Both the position numbers and the translations under genes were made by a program. This document shows positions 49,315-63,654 of a stretch of DNA of 64,000 nucleotides, piece after piece; positions within the stretch are counted from its first letter, which is position 1; each line of letters opens with the position of its first letter. The DNA is from Pardosa pseudoannulata. Lineage: Eukaryota; Arthropoda; Arachnida; Araneae; Lycosidae. The notes under the pieces were generated by a model. It did no database searches, had not been told where the DNA came from, and saw only the letters and a list, made by a program, of their open reading frames with translations. Location: the NCBI GenBank assembly GCA_032207245.1, contig CM063503.1:110087350-110151349 (forward strand). The letters are read 5' to 3'.

Positions 49315-51941
49315 ATGAAGTCATTCAAATGCCAGAAATCGTTTTTTCTTTAATATCAACATATAGAGCAATAGAAATACCAAGTGAGCCATTCAAAATA
49401 CAGTCTATGTAAACCGTACGAATGTTTTATGACCTAAATTTATGACTTTTTCCAGCTATGTTTGCTCCAAGCCTCATTCAAATATTTAGGCTCTATAGTA
49501 AAGGTAATGCTTTATCGTGCCCTTGAATTCTCTCGGTAATAGTTCTCTTACTATCATCATACAAGATTATATAGAAGGGGAGTTTATCCTTAAATGAAAT
49601 GCAATTTAAATAAAATTAGATAAAAAGCTTAATATACTTAATATACTCTGAAGGATTTGTTTAAATGTATTTCGTATGGTTTAGTTCTGGATAAGAAAAA
49701 TATTCTACAAAGACTTTTTATCTGGAATTTGTTTTCATTGGTGACTACCATAGAAAAAATATAAATTAGATTGTACTAAGAAATATAAAAATAGAAATAA
49801 ATAGTAACTTTACCAATGCTACAATTAGAAAACTGTAAAGTCTGATCACGGCACATTTGTAAGCTGAAATATATATCTTCTTGAAATCTTTAACGAGAGG
49901 GTTTAATGCCAATTGATGTAATTAGAAATTATTCACACTAATTTTATTAGTTGTTTTAAATCAACATTACGTTTTACTCTCTGCAGCCTTTAATAATATT
50001 TTTGATTTATTCATAGCGTTGCACAGTACTTTTTGGTACACGAAGTCTAATGAGACAAAATGTATTCTCCTCATTATAGTCGCTTTATTCAAGATCTTTA
50101 AAAAGTTGACATTACATGTAGATATATCAGAAAATTTTAAATATAAATTAGTATTAACAATTTCTATTATCTTAAGTTATATAACGTACAACATTAATTA
50201 ATATCAAGATTTTCAAAATCTCTTAGTTGAAGTTAATCTAACATAATATACATTTTTGAAAGCTAATGGGAATGCAAGCAAGAAATGACAGCTGCAGCTA
50301 CATTGAATCTGAGGGAATATTAGAGAAAAGGGAAAAGGAAATAAGTAACAGCAAGTCTGTCATTACGTAACGATTATCAATAGAAATATTGGAAAGAGCA
50401 TTATTGGTAAAATAATTGGTTTCATATGGCAAGTAAAACCACTACCATATAGTAACAGAATAGGATCAGAAGGCGAGTGCTGCAAGTAATGCTGATTAAG
50501 TTTATAAAATATTAAAACGTTTTGGAGGTAATTATAAAAAAGTAAATTATTGTTCAGTTATGTTTTGAATAGTCAATGATTGATGCATGAGAAATAAAAA
50601 CCAGGTATTGAGAATAATTTGAGGAAGTGTAAGATGTCTAAAATGGCTCGGCACTCCCTGACATCAGTTCGTCTTTTTCAGTAAATAAGTTTAGTGAACT
50701 TGAAATTGATATGTATGAAACCATGCTTCAAGAAATAAAAAAGAATTTGCAAAATAAATTTTGTAAAAGACAAAAAGCAGCTATATGATTTTTCAAATGG
50801 TTTTTCTAAGATTTGTTGTGTTACACTCTGGTCTATATGTTCATAAAGTATACAAACTATGTTAATAATTTCAAAAAGCTTTTCTAACATCCATGATCCC
50901 TTAAACTAATTGTACGACAAAACAGTAAACCGTAGCATAAAACAAAATCCTTAAAGAGGTAGCCGGACAATGCGTAATTATGGCGTGTCCTTCAGCTCCG
51001 GATCTTCCGCATCACAACTCCACTGTTGGCATATATTTTAGCATTAGAAAATGACTTTAATTTGCAGACTTTCAATTAATGAGAACCTTCATTAGAAAAT
51101 TATTTAATTTAGAAACATTAAAATGCATTATCAATTTATAGAAATTAAATTCGATTCCTCAAAACTACTTTTCTTTTTACAGAAAATTAAGAGAATAAAA
51201 TATTCTAAACAAAATTATCTTATTCAGAAAGTTCGATAATATCCAAATTAAACAATTACTTCAAAATTATTATTTTTTATGGAGAATTAAGGTTATTGTA
51301 ATGGCCAATTTTTATATATCCCATTTAAGACAAAAAAAAATGCTTACAAAATATTTTCTTAACTATAAATTAAATTCATTATGTACATTAAGAATATAAA
51401 ACATGCACATTTATTCTTATTAATCTTTTTATCGATTAAAGCATAATAATTTTTGAGAATTCTAAAAAAAATATTTTTATTAATTTTGAAATATAAGCCG
51501 TAAAAAATTTTGTGTGCATTGAGAATAATTTAAATGAAATATATTGCTTCATGCACTTAGTACATTAAATCATTTATTGAATATTATAATTTAAGAATAA
51601 TTTTTTAAACAACTTTTAGTTTCCTCTCTTCCGAGACACATTTATATTAAGTATATGTTTTAATTCTCCATAACGAATCAAAGAAAGTCACATCTTACAA
51701 CAAATAGCGGAATAAACATATTTGTTAAATTTAGAGTGAATTAAAGGGAAAAACAGGTATTTCGATACTTTTGTAGTATTGTAAAGAAACAGGTAAAAGG
51801 TTTTAATGACTCAACAGACCAAACTTCAGTAATAAAAATATACAGAGTTTAAAAATCATTCGAACGTAAATCATGAAAAAAATATCACTCAGTAAGTTTT
51901 TCAAGGAAAAATATATCGGATGCGTACATCACAGAAACTCT

Positions 51942-51943
<2 letters not shown>

Positions 51944-52021
<78 letters not shown>

Positions 52022-52025
52022 ATAT
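51944..52025. repeat. (TA)n microsatellite
   Basis: About 80 bp of TA with a single TT phase break near 52010. Confidence 0.93.
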
Positions 52026-52566
52026 TGGAAAAAGTGTTTTTAAAATTATCGTTTCCATAGTGTCATCCAGATTTAAAGTAGGTTTGCTTCGCATGGTATA
52101 TAAGATACCAAAGTATAGATTAAGTTTTGCCAACTAACGGTAATCAGTTTCCTTAATACTCGTTAAAATGAGACTTATGCAGATAAATAGTTCTAAACCA
52201 AAATTTTTTGCAATTACAATACATTCGTTTCTATGTACCAAGTTATTCTTTACAAAAAATATATTTTCTTGTTTTTTTATAAGGACCTAGAAATATATTG
52301 TTTCTATTGGTCAAATAACACTGTTATAATTGCTTATTAATATGCCTCTATATTTGAGTTGCATTGATGTAGAAATTTTTCTTTATATAAAGTGCACAAT
52401 GCAACCGAAAAAGGAGGAGCTAAACTAGACAGTATAATAGACCTAAATCTAATGTTTCAGCATTTTACTCTTAATAATTTTTAAATTAGGACTCATGAAG
52501 TTACTAATGCTATTGTAATAATTATTAGTATATAGATTTCAGATTGTAATCTAAAGGACAGAGGCT

Positions 52567-53458
52567 AACTATGTGAAAATTATAAATGTTAATTGTAAAA
52601 GGATGAAAAAATTTCAATATCTGATGCATGCATTCTTCTAATTATAGAATCGCATTCTTGGAATTCTTACTCAAAGGATGAAACGTATAACCATACAATT
52701 ATGTTATTAGAGTATTATATATGTTATATGTTATTAGAGTCCTAAGACTAGGGTCCCTAGATTATATATGTTATTAGAGTCCTAAATACAAAATATCGAC
52801 ATTTTATGTTCCATCGTATATGAGTTACCGCCCACAGAGTTGTTGAAGATCTATTGAAATTTTTCGTTCTTTAGAGATCAGATTGAAAATCGTATGAAAT
52901 GGTGGAAAATTTGTTCAAAATATAGTTTCCACCTTAAATGTGTAATGATTTTTGAGTTATGAGAGATACATAAGTACTATGTATGTACATACAGACGTAG
53001 ACTAGTTATAACCCGTCCAGGAATTGTAAAAAAAATGAAATTCAGTATTAATGTTTCCTTGGGCGTACATACAGATGTAATAGTTAAAATCGTTAAAATT
53101 AAATTAGTAATTGTTCAAAAAATATTTTCGTTTATAATTTTAGCCTTGAAACTTATCGTATATACAATAATTTCTTTACATTATACAAGGAACTTATAAA
53201 TTTAAAATTTACAAAGATATTGGACATGAATGAATGTAAAAAATACAAGAGTAATTATTTTCCCTGTCAATTAATTCCATAAAATCTAATTCCAGTAAAG
53301 ATAGCTGTTTCAAATTTGTTTTAAATTGTATGGTTATACTTTTCATTCTTTGTCTAAAGAATTCCAAGAATGCGATTCTATAATTGGAAGAATGCATGCA
53401 TCAGATATTGAAATTTTTTCATCCTTTTACAATTAATATTTATAATTTTCACATAGTT
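52567..53458. repeat. Long inverted repeat, 134-bp arms and a 620-bp spacer
   Basis: The arm at 52567-52700 is the reverse complement of 53324-53458. The outer 103 bases differ at only about two positions, and the inner 30 have several changes and an indel. Shared blocks include GGATGAAAAAATTTCAATAT, CTGATGCATGCATTCTTC and AATCGCATTCTTGGAATTC. Similarity stops sharply at both outer edges. The spacer contains a small direct duplication (ATATGTTATTAGAGTCCTAA twice, 52.72-52.79 kb) and no recognisable protein. It could be a foldback-type MITE or a local inverted duplication. If transcribed through, it would form a hairpin RNA with over 100 bp of duplex. The minus-strand frame at 53209-53397 lies across one arm and is probably not a gene. 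Confidence 0.88.
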
Positions 53459-53936
53459 TAAATCTTTTGAGAGTTCTTACATAGTTGCTGCGATGAATTT
53501 TTAAATTATCTCTATCAATGCAGCGAGAAAAGCCGGGTTCAACTTTTCAGAAATTTTATTTAATAAAATAGGATTTAATAATAACAATAGGATTTAACAA
53601 TCTTTAATAAAATTGTTTATTATTCATTCATTAAATCTAGACCAAATTTTCGCCACTGTAAGAATAAAGTTCATATTTTCAAACATTAATATATAATCAT
53701 ATTTGAAAATAAATATTAATTAAACATTTCTAGGAGTTAATGATTTATCATCAGAGTATGTTGATTTATTCAGTTGTGTTGAGAATATAGCCAATAATAT
53801 CTGGGAAAAACCAATAAGTAGACGGATGGCAATTCAAATATTACTTCAGTTCTATGGTACTAAACCAGATATCGGAGATTTGAATGAATATCCAGAATAA
53901 TTTAACATATTCCAATTCATTTAATTTCTACATTTC

Positions 53937-54036
<100 letters not shown>

Positions 54037-56093
54037 TGAAATATACAGATTTTGTCTTAGAGAAGGGTCAAAATGATTGACGGACGAAAATACTTTTGGT
54101 GATTTAAATACAACGTCTACTGTGACTAATGAACTTAATTTCATCAATCACTATGATCTATGATATAAAGTATTGAAAAATTTAAATTCCTCCAACATAG
54201 TTGGCCCAAATAACAAAGGGAATTGTATCTTTTGGTAATTGTCCATTTGATTTCGCTGCAATTATCACTAGATTGTATTAAGAACAGTCTACTATAGTTT
54301 AATATTCCTGGAGTCTACACAAATAGATTAAAAGTTAATTAAACAGTTTAAGGTAGAAAATATAAAATGTAGAAAAGTAAAAAATATTAAAAATAAAAAT
54401 AATTAGTGAAAGGTAATAATAGTATAAAATCTACAGTATGACAAACTATATAGAAAACTGCTGTATAGCACTATAATTACGGAGGGGATTATTTTAAAGG
54501 TAAATCAAATTTTGTTGTGCTCATTTTTTTTAAATTTTTCCCAAAAGCCTTTAAATATTGTGGAATTTACTTTCAATATTTTAATTAATGTTCATACGGC
54601 TTCTGAAATCATGTGAGCTTTAAATATAGTAAACATTACATAGATATACCAATTTAAATATTGAGGGAATTGAAGAATTCAATTATTTAATCAAATATTT
54701 TATTTTCATCTATGTATATATACTGTAAATTATTTGTACCATGTATTTATTTTTTCTTATAAAGAGGTTTCATGATGTAGCTGCATGGTATGTATAAAAC
54801 AGAAAATTGCAAGAAGCGGGAAATTTATTATTTATTATTTATCCATTTCTGTCATAATTTTTACTTAAAATCTATCATAATTAGGACAACTTTAAGTACG
54901 TTTAACGATACTTCAATCTACTGAAATACGTTTTTAATTACTTATAAAAAGGCTTTACTAAAGAAAGACTTTCAAACATTCCAAACAGTTGGCTCTAATT
55001 TCATAACAAACTATTTACTGCCTACATGATTTTATGATAATCTAAGTTATTTGCTGCATTAGAATTTATTTTTTTTTATAGAAAATATTTATGTTCCTAA
55101 CTTAGATTGTGTATAGAATAGAAGAGTAAAGACAACAGTGTAAAATGTAAAATTTTGTTTTAAAATCGTTACAATCCTGTATAATAAAATATTAACAACG
55201 AAAATTATATGCAGTCTGCACTAGAAAAGAAAATACACTTTACTCTGAATAACAAGCATTCTACTCCTGATAATGAGCATTTGCTTTCAAATTTATAACT
55301 ATTCTTTTACCAAAGGATGTGATGTGATCAACCAAGACAGTTATTTTTCTCCTATTATAGTGGTTAAGGTTTTTCTTTATGTACTTGAAAAATTGTAAGA
55401 AACGATTTTTTCGAGAACATAGTTATTCTTTTCAAAATAGTTGTTTTCTAATTTAAATACCACTTAATGCTAATTTTATTCAAATATATAATTTATTTTA
55501 AAACGATAAAACAGTTGCAACAACTTATAAAATTAAAACAATTAAACTATAAAATTTTAAAACTCATTTGTTATGTTATAGTAAGCATATTATAGTCAAA
55601 CCATCTCTGGAAGTGATATGGCTTGAAAAAGAATTTAAAAAATGAGCAATAATAAAGCAAACAAATTATATGTAAATAGTATTAGAAAGTAATTTAAAAA
55701 TATTTATTCATTTATCAATTTTATAATCGTATATATTAAATAGTAAAATCTAATAATTATATAAAAATATTTTTGATATGAAATATAAAATGCTGTTAAA
55801 CTATTTGGAATTATTACAATAAATTTTTGATACTGGAAAAATAAACACATTACAAATTCTGAATAAATATAATTCCAGACTAAATCCACAAAAAGAGATT
55901 CAGGCACACATTGTGGATATTGGACGTTGTTTGTTTTAAAATTCGGCTAAAACTCGAGTAAACCTAAAAAAATTAAATATTTGAAGGAACTCAGAAATTG
56001 TATTTATTCTCTTTCCAATTGAATAATCATTTAATTTGTGTTATTGAGAAGAGAGGTAAAGGTGTTAGTATAACAGTTTTATTAGTATAGTAT

Positions 56094-56097
<4 letters not shown>

Positions 56098-56124
<27 letters not shown>

Positions 56125-56125
56125 T
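56098..56125. repeat. (TA)n microsatellite
   Basis: About 13 TA units. Confidence 0.9.
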
Positions 56126-59100
56126 AGTTCAAATGATGATTTACCTTAACACTGTCACATAATATTTAAAAAATCTAGAGGAAAAAGCATATTTCAAATA
56201 TCATGATCACTACTTCATTTTCGAATGTATTTAGAAGCCATCAAACTAGAACTGGAAATTCAACTAAATACAATTATATTGTACAGCACTCATTTGCAAC
56301 TTATGCTCCACATACAATTTAAATCCTATGGCGATATCATACAACTACAGCTTCTAAATCGACTTTGTGAATTACAAAGTACTTACTAGTTAATTCGAAT
56401 ATGAGGCACTCAGCTTCACTTATTTGTACTTATATATAGCTAATATAAATATATAAATAAATACAATTATGGAGCTCATAAGGGATCAAAATGTCAAGCC
56501 TACAAAAAAAAAATTATTATGATCTAGGGGAGTTGTGACCTCTCTGGTAAAAAGGTAAACAATACTTCCGGAAGTCGGAAAATCATTAAAATCATGATTT
56601 ACTTAAAGTAGAATAAGACAAACACTCAATGAAAACCACACATAAGACTAACTTTAAGTATTTTAGAAATCATGGCATCAAGACATACAATTAATAGTTA
56701 TTCAAGTGTATTAAAATACTAAATGGATACCTTGGAAATATTTTCACATTTTAAGGCTATAAAACAATGTTCCCTTATTCGTTGTATACCTTGTTATTTA
56801 ACCACCATTAATAAAAGGACGTACTTAACCATTTTGAATATTTTAATTTGATAATTTAAATATTTATGCAAAAGTAGCTAGGAAAATAAAGACTTTCTAT
56901 TAAATTTGATTTCATACTTTATTTGTGGAATTAGAATAAATGGGTTGATAAGATCTAATCTATACATGGGTAGAAAATGTATGAATATTAATACAGCAAT
57001 CCTATGCTCTTAAAGCAATTCTATTGCATGAATTGCATGGTTTCTGGATGACACTGGATGATTTTACTTTTTGTAAGAATTCTCATGAGTAGACTGAAGT
57101 GAAACGTATTATAGATAGTTTAAGACGAAATAAGGTTTCTATTTATTATGTTTCGTAAAGTATGTATCTTCAATATCCCACGCGAGTGGAGCAACATATG
57201 CTTATGAATAAGAGTAACTAAATGGGCTGCAGATATATTTTCCTGAATCCAACTAACAATGGTCATCAGATACGTATTTAGTCTTTTAGGATAAAACTCA
57301 TTCAATCGCAGAATTTTATTCTCATTTACTGTGTAATGTATAAAACTCTTTCATATTTACGGCGTCCTTTTCAAAGACTTTTATTCAATTAACTTAATGA
57401 TTGACACTTGTATATTTCGTGTATTTTATTTGCAACAGATAATAGCTTTATTACAATTTATTCACTTACAAACAAACATATTTATGTCCATATACATATA
57501 GTTACTTATTGTTTTTCAATATTCTGTGGTAAAATAATGACAAAACATGATTTCAAATTAAATATTTAGAAATAAGGTCATGAGAATGTATAAAAAATGA
57601 CCCTACAAAAACTGGCAAAAATCCAGTCATCGGTATTAGATTATATTAAATTTCCCCTTTCAAGAAACGCTTCAAATACTTTTTATAAAGAATTACTATC
57701 CTTATTGCTCAGACAATGATGATTTACGTATTTTAGTCTTAATATTCTTCTTTTTTTTGCTTTAAGCTGAAAAGAATGGATTTTATCTGCTAGAAAAGTT
57801 TTAGAACATAAAATACCCAACTGTCTAACGTTTATCGTGTTGGAAATCTCACAAAAATTTTCCCAGTTTTTTACCAATCCTGGTTAATCTAAAATATTCT
57901 TTAAAAGGAAATAAATTTGAATTAAGGAGAATTGGGATACATAAAAGACGAAAAATATATTAGATTATCCTCATCATTATACCAGCGAGCTTTATGGCTA
58001 CTTCAATTGTGACAATTGTGCATATGTTTGTAGCTTACATAACTGAAAAACAATTACAAGTAGAAGGTAAAAATTTTGTGTACAACAACTTCATAACATA
58101 TAATTGTGTACAATTGTTGTCTAAACATTTTCCAAATTCCTTGATGTTGTATATTAACTTGGCTATAAAATGCAATGTGTATTTTTAAACATTAAATACT
58201 TTGCCGATACATAAAGCATTCATAGGGCGGTACAGTGAATAAAATTGTTAAGATTTAGAAATATGGATAGTTATTCAGAATTGTACATACTTTTATGTTA
58301 TTATATAAATGCTAATTCTAAAAAAATTCAGTTATTTAAATGCATTAGGAGAATTTATAAAGACTAATTTTATTCATCTCAATTTTGAAAGTCTTACTTA
58401 AATTTGAAATTTTTATAATATCAATTTTATTATTTTATATATTTTACTCAGTATATATATTTTAAAATTTTCTTTTGCGCTATTTTCCTTTAGAATAAAA
58501 TGTAAAAACATAGTTTAAAATGAAAAATTCCAATGAATTTTATGTAACTAAAATTACCAAAAATTTTTCTTGTTAATCTATCGATGGATATAATTAATTT
58601 CATAAACTTATTCATAATATTTTTATAAATGTGATATATAAAGATTAGAACTTAAAGGTTTTGCCTTCTACTTTTCATACGTAGAATTATTTATAGTTTT
58701 AACAATTCATAACCTTAATGCTTTTTATATATCTTCTTAAGGTCCACACAGATAATCCGAAATAAATGAACATACGACACAAAAAAGAGAATTGTTTTGG
58801 ACAGAAATATGTTTTGCAGATTTTCCCTCATGTAGGTTCCCGTTATATTGTTATTTTCTTTTGAAATTATTTTTTTGTCGTAACTATTTAGAATGCAAAC
58901 AACATTTATCACTTAATAAACAGAATATAATTACTATTTGGATTAAAATAACAAATGAATCATTTTTGTTCTAATTCTTTCCGCACAAATGTAGTATAAA
59001 TAAATATTTTAAAACTATTAAAAATTAAAGTTGTACAATGCCTTTAAATCCATTTGTTATATAGTTCATAGAAAACTATGCCAAAACAAAGTAGTTAAAT

Positions 59101-59397
59101 TCATTACGACTAAATTTTATTTTTTAATCATTTAAGTTGACTAATATGCGTATAATTTTGGTAATAACTTATTATATATATGCTTTTTCATTAAAAATCT
59201 ATTGGAAGTAATCCCTAACAAAATGCATTTAAATTTCCGGCTGTCGCAATTTATATATATCAAGGGCGCAAATAAAAGAACTTAAAACGTAGCAAATTTT
59301 ACTTGGCAAACAGCATTCACTAAACAACTATTGTTTTTTAAGAATGTCATAAGATATATTTAAACAAATGACCAGCATTATTAAAAGCATTCTTCAT

Positions 59398-59812
59398 TCA
59401 CAGAAATTGCTCTTTTACAGCTGCTAGCTTATCGGGAGAAAAAAGTCTTCTTACCTTAGCAGCTGTAGGTGGTCCATTTGTAATAGAATCGTGCTTATGT
59501 CTATTGACAAATGACAGTGTTAATTTGGGGTATTTGAAAAGTAAAGCGAGGTATTTACAATTACCTCTTACGGCTGTATAGCGTAATGAAGGACGATGCA
59601 CAGCTTTGCCTTTAGCAATGAGCATCGACTGGTCATCTATGCATCGATTACAAATATATACTATATAATATCAAACCTTTTCAAGAAATCCGCACCCAAA
59701 ATTGAATGATCGAAGTCTGCAACAAGGAATGTCCAAGTGCACTTAGTGTGTTATCCAAGGTCGACAGCTAGTTTAATATGACCGTAAGTAGCAATTGCTG
59801 AACCGTTACCAG
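59398..59812 (-). pseudogene. Ty3/Gypsy pol fragment: protease end and linker before RT
   Basis: From 59812 downward the minus strand reads NGSAIATYGHIKLAVDLG, then WTFLVADFDHSILGADFLKR. This is the C-terminal half of a Gypsy-type aspartic protease (the ILGADFL motif is diagnostic). After stops, the frame at 59625-59398 continues with TNGPPTAAKVRRLFSPDKLA and AAVKEQF, the conserved segment immediately before the RT domain in this family. The N-terminal D-T/S-G catalytic triad is not recognisable upstream. A stop follows KEQFL and RT sequence does not resume. Confidence 0.75.
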
Positions 59813-60191
59813 AGAAACGGTTGTAAACGAAGTGTTAATGTCTGCGATATCCCACTCTTGTGCAACCGTTACCGTAAAAATATAGAACCGGTAGAAACAA
59901 TCTCTATAAGATATAACAATCTCTATGAATATTGGTAACACTATCAAACTTGAAGAAGTAACCGACTCCTCGACATTCATCAGTGGCCACCGCAACAGAT
60001 TGGTCTAAGAATTTTTGTGAACCGAGCAGTGTATCGCGCATTTTATAGCCTTAGGCTTAAACAGTCTATAATACCATCAGACACCTCTCCTATCGTAGAA
60101 CTGATAACGACTTTTAAATTCGTTAAATCCGTCTATGATAATATTGCAATGATTCAAGACATTGTTTACTGTAGCTGCAAGCTCGGTAATT

Positions 60192-60861
60192 TACTTAAAC
60201 AATGTATAAATGGCAGCTATACAACAACTATTAACACCAGTACTATCCCTGGACATAGCATCAACTATAGAGAATACAACAACTTCAGAAATTTTATCGG
60301 CTATCTTAATAAGACAATCTAACTTTTCCATACTAACAGATACAATTTGCTGCATATGTACAGGTAACCGTCGCAACCAGAGTGCACGAATGCCTTCATA
60401 AGTTATTTGATTGGAAGCAAGATTTTACATCACGTGCAGTAAATTAAATATACATAAAAGATATTTCTATACCAGATAAATGACTTAAAATAAAGTTCCT
60501 AATCTTGTGGATTATGTCGCTGAGAAATACCCACAACAAACTGCATCAAGATGCCGTATAATTTCCGATTAGGGCGCTGTAGGAATGTCAGTAACATAAA
60601 GGAGACCATCACAATCCATCGCAGACACTACAATATAAAATTTAAAAACATATAAAGTAATACCAGATACTAAAATGAGGATTTGATTTGAATAAACCAT
60701 AACTCGGGATTCTGCTTCCAAAAGGGGGTGGATGGGCCAATAGGTATATTGGAAAGTTCACTACCAGCACTTGAGATACCTGATTTAGATTCTTTATCCA
60801 TAATAGAAATACTGGAATAAGGTATCAGCATACAACAATTAAAATGCTCAAAATGCAGCAA
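60192..60861 (-). pseudogene. Ty3/Gypsy gag remnant
   Basis: Three collinear pieces are visible. STPFWKQNPELWFIQIKSSF (to about 60673) matches the W-rich N-terminal gag block (PPFW..EPELWF.Q.E..F). AMDCDGLLYVTDIPTAP followed by STRLGTLF (about 60490-60633) corresponds to the LD..VL.YV.DI..NPP and S...L..LL blocks. EGIRALWLRRLPVHMQQIVS, then MEKLDCLIKIADKISEV (60400-60240), is the conserved capsid C-terminal block (LW..RLP......L........L...AD.I.E). Stops and frameshifts separate them. The order and spacing are those of a spider/insect-type Gypsy gag; names rest on family knowledge. Confidence 0.75.
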
Positions 60862-63654
60862 AACAAAAACAAAGAAACATCTATTGAAAAAAAGGGGAAA
60901 GGCAGGTTTACCGTTTCCTTCAAGAAGGCCAAGTGACTTCTGAGGGTTTGGGAATGTACAAGAAGAAAGGGTAGCCCTAGTGAACGCTATACTCCATAAG
61001 GTGTAACGTGTTCATAAAAAATCTTCATTAATAACTAAATATTTAATAACTATCCTGCAATATCAAATAAAACAAATGGAAACAAAATTAACCCATTCTT
61101 CACGAAAACTGTTGAATCAGCTTTTAAGGAAAATATGACGATTCGGCCGAACAGCCCATACTACACATATTTACTTCCTCATCCCATCCTGTCAAGAATA
61201 ATGTTTAAGTAGGACAGTAAGATGTGCCACCTTCCAAAATAGAAAAACCATTTGCCTTAGATAGTTCATCCAGACTGTTTTCATTACTTGGAGTAGATAC
61301 TACACAAGACGCAATTTAATTTCCCTCTGTCGGCCGTGTAGGTTTTTTTCTCTGTTAAAAGTTTCGAAAACATTTCGATTTCAAAGATTTACAGACAAAG
61401 AATAATTTGACAGAGAATCCACATTACTAAGTAAAAAATAAGTAGTAGAAAAAATTAAAGTCGAATGCCCGTTAAACTTTGCAAAATATAACAAATCCAT
61501 GGAATGTGTGTATATAGTGATCAACGTAGAATATACATCACTGACTGCAGGAAAGCGCATAAAATGGCAGACATATTTTTTCTTTTTATTAGGCACTGCT
61601 GTAATTAATACATATAATTTACCTCTAGTTTGGCATTCCAATGCTCAAATCTCTAAAATTTCAAATTGGAAGATATTAACCTAATGATCGTTGCGCTCTT
61701 CAAAAAAGAAATGTAGTTGTATTAGAAACAAATGAAGAACACAATCATAAAATAATTAAAATCAGAGAAAGGCAAAGAACATGCTTAAGTGCAGAGAGCA
61801 TAGTGTTGGAAAACCAATAAATTGATAGGTCGAAAGCAGCTGGGAGTGCTCAGTTTTCAAAATGTTCTTATGTAAAACTTGAGTAGTAATTATAATTTGA
61901 GTAATTTCCATTGAAACTCTTTCACACCAAGGAGGCAAAAATTTCCCACCCGGGGAAATAATAAATCCAAGATGGTCAGAAACAGGGGGGGAAGGAATGA
62001 GAAAAGGGAAAGCGAATGTACCGTTTCTCTGAGGGAAATTAAAATTTCTACAGAATTTCAGAGTATGTAAAACATCAGGACAATTTGAGGAATTTCTAAT
62101 AGAATTTTCCTAGAGTTAGGAAACAAAATTGTCCAATATGGGAAAATAACAAAAATGACAGGACACATTATGAATCAGTTGAGTGATGTCAGAATTTCAA
62201 TAACAATAGACAGTTCAGAAAACTTCAGCAAATGTCCGAATTGTCTAGCACTTAGATACAATTAAAGGTATGATACAAATTGTAAAACAACGGATAATGC
62301 ATGAAACAAATATACATGAAACAAATATTTAGAAAGTTAAATAAGTATTCTTAAGGAGAATTACTATAATATTCATGCTCTCTTTGATTAGGAAACCAGT
62401 ATCGATGTTTTGGGTAGATCTTTAATCAGTGTTAAGAATAATGAGTAACAGGTGAATCAAAATGGGTAAATAAAATGTCCAACAGTTCCGATTACTTTAG
62501 AGTGAGTGAAACTGGACACAGAATTTTTTATAGTTTGTGCAGAAGCCTACGTACTAATCAGACAGCTGTTCTACAACATATTATGATATAATCAATTTAG
62601 AAAAGAAACGGGAAAGGAAATTGCATCTTCCATGAAGTAAGTGTCCTCATCAGTTCACGAGCGTAAGGATAAAGACCCTCAGGGGAAACAAAATAACGTG
62701 CTAAAGGAGAGAATAGAACGTGCAAAGAGGAAGCTTTCATTCTTCATGAAAACAGTGTGAACTCAGTAACATTGGACCTGTTTCATGCTGATCCGCGAGC
62801 CGTAGAAGTGTAGAATTTAATATTTACAGGTAGATAAAAACAAATTTGAACTAGATCGATGAAATTAGGTCAAAATTTTGAGGATCATTAGGGGAGCTGA
62901 AAAATACATAAATAAAACATTAAATAAATAGCTTTCTAAACAACATAAATTGGGATAGACTATGAAGAGGATTTTCCATGCATAAATTCAAATCCGAACG
63001 ATTTTTAGTTTTTCAAAGATAAAGCGAAATAAGTTTCAGGAGTGAATACCCAAGTTTAGAAATTAAATAAAATAATTGCAAAATATACTACAATATTCTC
63101 AACACCGGTGAAAACTGAATATTTTCGATGGAACTCTGTTCTGCGACAGTTGCATGCTCGATCCTCTGAGAGAATGACATTCGAGCAACTTCAAGTAAAT
63201 TGGTATTGTTGCCAAATCCTATTTGGCCGTAATAGGGTCAGTATAACATTATTAAAATGAATTAGACTCTTAAGGGCAGTATCCCCGCCTATGTTTCCAA
63301 TGTAAAAGGTTCACCTTTTGGCGATGGACGGAACATATGCAGTTCAGCTATTAACTTAGTTCTTCTGAGGGGCGCGGGACAGTTTTGGACTACGTTGAGG
63401 GGAAAAAGTTCTTTAGACCAGCTTATCAGTGAATTATGGAGAAAGGTATTGTAAGTCTGTTTTGGGGGGGGGGACGAGTAATGACGAGTAGCAGAACAAA
63501 AGTGGATTTCCTCCGAGTTTAATCATACAGCAGTGGGGGGACCAATCTTTGCGGTTTTATGCTCCCCACGTGTTGATTTTTACTACTAGCCATCATTCGT
63601 GTATTCATATTTTAATTTTTTCTTTGTAAAATCCTTTTATTTTTTATCTGAAAT
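60862..63654. other. Unrecognised, moderately GC-richer DNA
   Basis: No gene was supported. Purine-rich blocks with loose similarity recur (GGGGAAAGGCAGGTTTACCG at about 60894, GGGAAAGCGAATGTACCG at about 62007), suggesting an old dispersed or tandem repeat. It may include the 5' non-coding part of the Gypsy relic, but no LTR boundaries are visible. A run of ten G lies near 63463-63472. Confidence 0.4.

Larger units (their letters stand above)
59398..60861 (-). mobile_element. Ty3/Gypsy retrotransposon relic (gag to protease, RT missing)
   Basis: Minus-strand fragments appear in canonical order: gag start, gag middle, gag end, aspartic protease, then the protease-RT linker. They are spread over about 1.5 kb in several frames with stops. 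Homology ends at 59398, right where reverse transcriptase should begin, so RT, RNase H and integrase are absent. No LTR or primer-binding site was identified. The surrounding DNA from about 59.4 to 63.6 kb is less AT-rich than usual for the window and may hold more of this or other old elements. It is a chromosomal retrotransposon remnant, not a functional element. Confidence 0.72.

Noticed and set aside
63463..63500. ATGACGAGTAGC near 63479 as part of a seventh piggyBac-like copy
   Set aside because: There is no CCCCTTCCGG terminus, TTAA or other family sequence nearby; the short match is likely chance.
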